DNA of 37,345 nt from Bacteroidetes bacterium GWF2_41_31 (lineage in GTDB: Bacteria; Bacteroidota; Bacteroidia; Bacteroidales; F082). The stretch spans positions 1 to 37,345 of the forward strand of contig MEOL01000011.1 in the NCBI GenBank assembly GCA_001769215.1, written 5' to 3'. A program made the translations under genes and the position numbers. Positions 33,420 to 37,345 of the stretch are shown piece after piece. The notes under the pieces were generated by a model. It saw nothing but the letters and a program-made list of their open reading frames with translations. It was not told the DNA's origin and did no database searches. Position 1 is the first letter of the stretch. Each line of letters begins with the position of its first letter.

Positions 33420-33445
33420 TTGCATCCGGATTTATCCGACTGCAA
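33420..33445 (-). repeat. REP-like hairpin, inverted diverged copy 3
   Basis: Read on the minus strand it begins TTGCAGTCGG like the others and ends GATGCAA. The inner stem GGCT/AGCC has become GGAT/ATCC, a paired C-G to A-T change that keeps the stem. The orientation is opposite to copies 1 and 2. Confidence 0.5.
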
Positions 33446-33526
33446 GTCAATCAGATTTATTCCCTACCAGAATAAGAATCAGAAGAAAAAAGGAAGTTCA
33501 CCCGAAAAAACCGTTTACTGGTAAAA

Positions 33527-33721
33527 ATGAGCCTCCGCTACGGGATGATGACCTTCATCCTATTGAAACCTGTTTTAATTTCATTGATACCTGGAGCTTT
33601 TCTACTTCGCAATTATTATCCCAATCGCAAAGAAGTCATTCCGCTGATGATTGTTTCTATATCAGTGTAAGGCACGTTACTTTGTGCAGGATATTGGTAT
33701 TATGTGGGATCTCTTTTTTAA
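33527..33721 (+). pseudogene. Small membrane-type ORF interrupted by an in-frame TAA
   Basis: From the ATG at 33527 the frame codes 47 residues to a TAA at 33668-33670, then continues 16 more codons to a second TAA at 33721. The first part has a hydrophobic segment (FILLKPVLISLIPGAFLL), a polar loop (RNYYPNRKE), and a second hydrophobic segment (VIPLMIVSISV) that continues past the stop as GTLLCAGYWYYVGSLF. The continuation looks like the end of the second helix, so one nonsense mutation may have split a 64-residue two-helix protein. No family was recognised. It could also be a chance ORF. Confidence 0.3.
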
Positions 33722-33748
33722 AAAGTGTCCACGTACGGAATCAAATAC

Positions 33749-33756
33749 TACTTTTG
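33749..33756 (+). promoter_or_regulatory. Candidate promoter -7 box for the second sigma operon
   Basis: TACTTTTG matches TAnnTTTG and lies 26 bases before the TTG start at 33783. The -33 position has only a weak AGTG. Confidence 0.45.
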
Positions 33757-33782
33757 ATTGTCAAATCTCAAAACGATTTTAG

Positions 33783-34352
33783 TTGACCAATTCATCAAAG
33801 ACATACGCGGATGATCTCCTGTTGGTTCAACAGGCTCTTTCAGGAAACAAAAATGCCTTTGAGCGAATTGTACAACATCATCAAAAAAGTGTGGCACGAA
33901 CCGTTGTGGGAATGCTGGGAAATACAGCCGATGCCGAAGATGTGGGTCAGGAAACATTTATCCGGTTTTATCACGCCATGAAACAATATAAAGGAGAAGC
34001 AGCTTTGGGAACTTACCTCACACGAGTCGCGATCAACCTATCGTTAAACGCGTTGAAAAAAAGAAATAAACACCGCTGGCTTGATTTCGATAATAAAACA
34101 GCATGGCAGATGGCCGATGACGACCAGAGCACCAGGAAAGATGAAAAAGAGGTAATTGAAACCGCTTTAAAACAGCTCGAACCTGATTTTAGAAGTGTTG
34201 TGGTTATCCGATTGATTCAGGGCTACTCGACCAAAGAAACCGCCGACATGCTTGGAATTCCCATAGGCACAGTGCTTTCGCGTCTGTCGAGGGCCCAACA
34301 AAAATTAAAAGAAATGTTCAATTTAACAACACATACCCATGGACAACGCTAA
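33783..34352 (+). CDS. ECF RNA polymerase sigma factor, RpoE-like
   Basis: The 189-residue protein has sigma region 2 at about 10-85 (LLVQQALSGNKNAFERIVQHH, GNTADAEDVGQETFIRFYHAM) and region 4 at about 120-180 (LKQLEPDFRSVVVIRLIQGY, STKETADMLGIPIGTVLSRLSRAQQKL). The start is TTG at 33783, because a TAG directly precedes it and no ATG occurs before region 2. The gene end overlaps the next gene by 14 bases, which points to coupling with that small membrane protein as its anti-sigma factor. It belongs to the RpoE/CnrH-like group, not the FecI group of the other sigma factor in this window. Confidence 0.92.
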   Translation: MTNSSKTYADDLLLVQQALSGNKNAFERIVQHHQKSVARTVVGMLGNTADAEDVGQETFIRFYHAMKQYKGEAALGTYLTRVAINLSLNALKKRNKHRWLDFDNKTAWQMADDDQSTRKDEKEVIETALKQLEPDFRSVVVIRLIQGYSTKETADMLGIPIGTVLSRLSRAQQKLKEMFNLTTHTHGQR

Positions 34353-34722
34353 AGAATTACTACATCGGTCTTATGATGAAAATCTTTCGCCGGAAGAACA
34401 AAAGGTGCTTGATCTGGCATTACAGAAGGATTCGGGTTTACAAAATGAAAAAGTAGTTCTGGAACAAATAAGAGCCAGGCTTTCAGGCTATCAGGCTGAT
34501 TTTTCATCAGATTTTAGCAACGAAATCATTTCAAAAATATACGGTTTTTACCAACAGGATGATTTTATTAAGTTGTTCAGGGCCATCGCGTTGAGCGGTG
34601 TAGCCGCCATCCTGCTTATTTTGATAACCATTTATTTCACTGATGGATCACTCGGATTGGACGCCCTTTACGGCCTCACCGGATATTCACCCAACGAAGA
34701 ACTTTTTAGTTACTTAAACTAA
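34339..34722 (+). CDS. Small single-pass membrane protein, candidate anti-sigma factor
   Basis: The 127-residue protein has a cytoplasmic helical part (about 1-80, SYDENLSPEEQKVLDLALQK, then LEQIRARLSGYQADFSSDFS), one membrane helix (82-100, IALSGVAAILLILITIYF) and a short outside tail. This topology, the 14-base overlap with the sigma gene and the downstream Spy-like gene match RpoE/anti-sigma arrangements in Bacteroidota. No zinc-finger anti-sigma motif (HxxxCxxC) is visible, so the assignment is by position and topology. Confidence 0.75.
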   Translation: MDNAKELLHRSYDENLSPEEQKVLDLALQKDSGLQNEKVVLEQIRARLSGYQADFSSDFSNEIISKIYGFYQQDDFIKLFRAIALSGVAAILLILITIYFTDGSLGLDALYGLTGYSPNEELFSYLN

Positions 34723-34727
34723 TCGCC

Positions 34728-35165
34728 ATGAACCAAAAAATAAGAAATACAATCCTCCTGGTCATTACACTGCTCATTGGCTTTGCCATTGGTTTTTTAG
34801 TCAGTGGAAGGATGATTAAGTCAAAGGTGGAAGATATGCGAAGTTATTACACCACCATGGGTTTTCACCACCATCTCCTTCGGGTGATCGATCCATCGCC
34901 TGAACAATTAGATGAGGTAGAACCCATATTAAAAAAATATGCCGAATTAAACCAAGACCTGCTTTTAGATTACAAAAGCAATCAGCATGACCTTTTTATG
35001 GAATTACAGGATGAGCTGGAACCATTGCTAAACGCAGATCAGAATGAAAGAATCAGTCAATGGCCAAAAAACAGGTTTTTTAAAAATCAACAATCACCCA
35101 CCGACGACAGAAAACACCGTAACGGCCCACGAAATCAAGGCAGGCATCGCCGCAATACGAATTAG
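34728..35165 (+). CDS. Spy/CpxP- or CnrX-like periplasmic protein with membrane anchor
   Basis: The 145-residue product has an N-terminal membrane helix (about 8-26, TILLVITLLIGFAIGFLVSG) and a helical periplasmic domain. That domain contains IDPSPEQLDEVEPILKKYAE and HDLFMELQDELEPLLNADQ, the paired long helices seen in Spy, CpxP and heavy-metal sensors such as CnrX. The tail is very basic (RKHRNGPRNQGRHRRNTN). It starts five bases after the preceding stop. In known systems such proteins sense metal or envelope stress and act on the anti-sigma factor. No His/Met metal cluster is obvious apart from FHHHLL near residue 48. Confidence 0.7.
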   Translation: MNQKIRNTILLVITLLIGFAIGFLVSGRMIKSKVEDMRSYYTTMGFHHHLLRVIDPSPEQLDEVEPILKKYAELNQDLLLDYKSNQHDLFMELQDELEPLLNADQNERISQWPKNRFFKNQQSPTDDRKHRNGPRNQGRHRRNTN

Positions 35166-35185
35166 GCAGGGATTAAAAAATATCT

Positions 35186-35193
35186 TACATTTG
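35186..35193 (+). promoter_or_regulatory. Candidate promoter -7 box for the acyl-CoA ligase
   Basis: TACATTTG matches TAnnTTTG and lies 32 bases before the ATG at 35226. The -33 region is weak. Confidence 0.45.
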
Positions 35194-35225
35194 GACAGTT
35201 AATTATTCACAAGTAATTTGTTCAT

Positions 35226-37019
35226 ATGACCGAAATCACCCGCACCTTCGATTTACTAACCTATGCCGAAGCGCATTTTCCAAAGGAGATTGCCCTTGCG
35301 GTAAAAAGAAACGACCGCTGGGAATCATTCAGCACCGCCGACTTCAGAAAACATGTTGACGAATTTAGTCTGGGTTTGCTGGCCATGGGCTTCGAAAAGG
35401 GCGATAAAATCGCCACCATTTCGAACAACCGGCCCGAATGGAACTTCATCGACTTTGGCATGTCGCAAATCGGTTGCGTACATGTGGGGATTTACCCAAC
35501 CATCAGCGACAACGATTATCTGCATATTTTGGCTCATTCTGATTCCAAAATAATCATCGTCTCCAGCGAAGAAATGTATACCAAAATCAAACCACTGTTC
35601 GACCAAACACCCACGCTGAAAGAAATCTACACCATCGACGAGGTCAAGGGTGTTAAAAACTGGAATGAGATTAAAGCGCTGGGTGTAAAGAGAGAAGATG
35701 AATTGCGCCCGGTGTTAACAGAACGAAAAAAAGCTGTCGATCCCGAAGATTTACTCACCCTGATTTATACTTCCGGCACCACCGGTTTGTCCAAAGGCGT
35801 TATGCTGACACACCGCAATGTGGTAAGCAATTTCCTGTTGGCCCATCAGTTTGTCACCTACCTGAACCCCGGCGATCGTGCCCTGAGCTTTTTGCCCCTG
35901 TCGCATGTACTTGAGCGCGTGGGTAATTATCTGTGGCAATCCAAAGGGTTAAGCATTTATTATGCGGAAAATATTGAAACCATCGGCAAAAACATGTCCG
36001 AAATAAAGGCCAATACTTTTATCACAGTGCCACGTGTTTTTGAGAAGGTATACGATAAAATCATCAACAAAGGACGTGAGTTAACAGGAGCTAAAAAGGC
36101 GATTTTCTTCTGGGCTGTGAAAGTAGGCGACAAATACGATCCAAATCCCAAAAAACGCAGCCTGGTGTACAATATGAAACTGGCACTGGCCAACAAACTT
36201 GTTTTCAGTAAATGGAGGGAAGCCCTTGGCGGTGAACTCAAGGGTGTGATTTCGGGTGGTGCAGCGTTGCAACCCCGTTTGGCGCGTATTTTCTGGGCCG
36301 CAAAGATCTTTGTTCAGGAAGGTTTTGGCCTTACGGAAATGTCGCCAATCGTTTCGGCTACCAACTCATTTTACCCACAGGTAAAATTCGGTTCAACCGG
36401 TATTGTACCCATTGGAATTGATGTAAAGATTGCCGAAGACGGTGAAATTCTTTGTAAAGGAGAAAATTTGATGAAAGGGTATTATAAAGAGCCTGAACTT
36501 ACCGCAGAAGCCATCGACAAAGATGGGTGGTTCCACACCGGCGATATTGGAGAAATAGACGAAAATCGTATGTTGCGCATCACAGACAGGAAGAAAGAAA
36601 TTTTCAAACTGTCGGGAGGAAAATATGTGGCTCCTCAGGTGGTGGAAAACAAATTTAAAGAATCGCAGTTTATTGATCAACTGATTGTGATTGGCGAAAA
36701 CGAACGTTTTACCGGTGCACTCATCGTTCCCGATTTTATTTTTCTTCACAACTGGTGTTCTCTTCACAAAGTGAAATATGTGGACAACGTTGATTTGGTG
36801 AGACATCCAAAGGTGATTGCGCGCTATGAAAAAGAAGTTGAAAAATACAATGCAGAATTTGAAAAGGTAGCTCAGATAAAGGTTTTTAAACTCATCTGCG
36901 AAAGCTGGACGCCTGAAAGTGGCGACCTCTCTCCTACCCAAAAGCTCAAACGAAAACCCATCATGATTAAATACAATCACTTGATTGAGGAGATTTATAG
37001 AGGTGATCAGAATAATTAA
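35226..37019 (+). CDS. Long-chain fatty-acid--CoA ligase (AMP-dependent synthetase)
   Basis: This 597-residue ANL-superfamily enzyme activates fatty acids to acyl-AMP and then acyl-CoA at the membrane face. The AMP-binding P-loop is LIYTSGTTGLSKGVMLTHRN (about residue 178), the adenine motif is VQEGFGLTEMSP, the ribose Asp motif is GWFHTGDIGEIDENRMLRIT, and the hinge with catalytic Lys region is DRKKEIFKLSGGKYVAPQVVE. The architecture matches the FadD15/long-chain class found across Bacteroidota. The ATG at 35226 begins the usual N-terminus (TEITRTFDLLTYAEAHFPKE). It stands 60 bases after the sigma module with its own promoter box and may be independent of it. Chain-length specificity cannot be read. 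Confidence 0.95.
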   Translation: MTEITRTFDLLTYAEAHFPKEIALAVKRNDRWESFSTADFRKHVDEFSLGLLAMGFEKGDKIATISNNRPEWNFIDFGMSQIGCVHVGIYPTISDNDYLHILAHSDSKIIIVSSEEMYTKIKPLFDQTPTLKEIYTIDEVKGVKNWNEIKALGVKREDELRPVLTERKKAVDPEDLLTLIYTSGTTGLSKGVMLTHRNVVSNFLLAHQFVTYLNPGDRALSFLPLSHVLERVGNYLWQSKGLSIYYAENIETIGKNMSEIKANTFITVPRVFEKVYDKIINKGRELTGAKKAIFFWAVKVGDKYDPNPKKRSLVYNMKLALANKLVFSKWREALGGELKGVISGGAALQPRLARIFWAAKIFVQEGFGLTEMSPIVSATNSFYPQVKFGSTGIVPIGIDVKIAEDGEILCKGENLMKGYYKEPELTAEAIDKDGWFHTGDIGEIDENRMLRITDRKKEIFKLSGGKYVAPQVVENKFKESQFIDQLIVIGENERFTGALIVPDFIFLHNWCSLHKVKYVDNVDLVRHPKVIARYEKEVEKYNAEFEKVAQIKVFKLICESWTPESGDLSPTQKLKRKPIMIKYNHLIEEIYRGDQNN

Positions 37020-37071
37020 AGGTCAGGAAGGTTTGAAAGGTTGAAGGTGTAAAATCAGCGATCCACTTTTT

Positions 37072-37104
37072 TGTCATCCTGAGCTTGCGAAGGATCTCAT
37101 TCTG
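37072..37104 (+). repeat. Fragment of a widespread intergenic repeat (GTCATCCTGAGC type)
   Basis: The stretch contains GTCATCCTGAGCTTGCGAAG then GATCTCATT. Sequences of this form recur in intergenic DNA of many bacterial genomes, Bacteroidota included. ATCCT and AGGAT form a small inverted repeat around the GAGCTTGCGA centre. The recognition comes from general experience, not a search. Confidence 0.45.
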
Positions 37105-37225
37105 TATTCATTAAACAGATTTGAGAAGGGTAAGAAGTCAGAAGTTTGGAAAGGAAAAAGAGAAAATCTAATAGTGAACGTAATTGCACCCTAACTACTT
37201 TACTGGAAAAGACCTAAAAATATAA

Positions 37226-37267
37226 GTAGGCCGCGACAGTTTCCCCCTTTGGGGGATTCCAGCCTAC
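37226..37267. repeat. Nested hairpin with CCCCC-TTT-GGGGG core
   Basis: Outer arms GTAGGC (37226-37231) and GCCTAC (37262-37267) flank an inner stem TCCCCC/GGGGGA (37242-37247 with 37251-37256) with a three-T loop. This may be part of a small non-autonomous intergenic element. Confidence 0.4.
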
Positions 37268-37303
37268 CGCCTGCCTGCCGGTCAATGTCAATTAGTTAAG
37301 GAA

Positions 37304-37340
37304 AATAATCAGCCAATTACTTTGTAATTAGCTGATTATT
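37304..37340. repeat. Long near-perfect hairpin
   Basis: Arms of 17 bases (37304-37320 and 37324-37340) pair with one mismatch around a TTT loop. The stem is AT-rich with a central AATCAGC/GCTGATT block. It is five bases from the window edge, so it may belong to a larger repeat or to the 3' side of the next gene. Confidence 0.5.
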
Positions 37341-37345
37341 ATGTA

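Larger units (their letters stand above)
33143..33782. other. Gene-poor region with REP-like hairpins and a small broken ORF
   Basis: These 640 bases between divergent operons contain the phosphatase-operon promoter at the left end, three copies of a REP-like hairpin (33273-33445), a short membrane-type ORF with an in-frame stop (33527-33721), and a promoter box for the downstream sigma factor. The remainder is AT-rich and shows nothing else I can name. Confidence 0.6.
37020..37345. other. Intergenic repeats and hairpins at the right edge, no gene
   Basis: The last 326 bases show no convincing ORF. They contain a common intergenic repeat (37072-37104), a nested hairpin with CCCCC/GGGGG core (37226-37267) and a long 17-bp hairpin (37304-37340). 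The next gene lies beyond the window. Confidence 0.6.

Noticed and set aside
36393-36980. 195-residue antisense ORF inside the acyl-CoA ligase gene
   Set aside because: The plus-strand frame has full ANL motifs across this stretch; the antisense product has Phe-rich composition typical of a shadow frame.
37020-37345. Possible mobile element or four-helix-bundle gene at the right edge
   Set aside because: Only hairpins and a repeat fragment are visible; no coding frame of useful length is present before the window ends.

Overview
The window is a chromosomal segment of a Bacteroidota bacterium, probably from the Bacteroidales/Marinilabiliales side of the phylum. The evidence is a full-length SprA translocon of the type IX secretion system (T9SS), a T9SS C-terminal sorting domain on a secreted protein, a FecI/FecR pair of Bacteroidota type, and repeated TAnnTTTG promoter hexamer-like boxes, some with a TTTG box about 20 bases upstream. 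Gene starts lack Shine-Dalgarno sequences, and several starts must be TTG or GTG. No tRNA, rRNA, CRISPR array, prophage or intact insertion sequence was seen.

Layout. 1-1690 (-): 5' part of a secreted multidomain protein that runs off the left edge. 2121-8270 (-): a signalling operon of ECF sigma factor, FecR anti-sigma factor, an outer-membrane protein with an STN domain but no TonB-receptor plug, and a large beta-helix protein with a T9SS tail. 8517-9449 (+): an EamA-type exporter. 9541-10140 (+): rplU-rpmA with a strong terminator. 10284-14792 (+): serS, a lipoprotein, a TPR protein and rsmA. 14850-18673 (+): an NhaC-type antiporter and uvrC, closed by a terminator shared with the facing tonB gene. 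18758-28304 (-): ruvA-sprA, then gcvH-vanZ, then tonB. 28494-30401 (-): dxs. 30481-33061 (-): three overlapping genes for an e(P4)-type acid phosphatase lipoprotein, an extended SDR and a steroid-5-alpha-reductase-family membrane protein. 33143-33782: a gene-poor stretch with three REP-like hairpins and a small broken membrane ORF. 33783-35165 (+): a second ECF sigma module with a small membrane anti-sigma candidate and a Spy/CpxP-like protein. 35226-37019 (+): a long-chain acyl-CoA ligase. 37020-37345: a tail of intergenic repeats and hairpins.

How the parts fit. SprA is the outer-membrane pore for T9SS cargo. The beta-helix protein carries the cargo tag, and the left-edge protein may too, though its C-terminus lies outside the window. 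TonB supplies energy to outer-membrane receptors. Two separate envelope-sensing sigma modules, one of FecI/FecR type and one of RpoE/CnrX type, lie among housekeeping genes for translation, DNA repair, isoprenoid synthesis and lipid activation. The least conventional parts are the STN-only signalling operon that ends in a T9SS cargo gene, the phosphatase-SDR-5-alpha-reductase operon, and the REP-like hairpin cluster, which shows a base-pair-preserving change.
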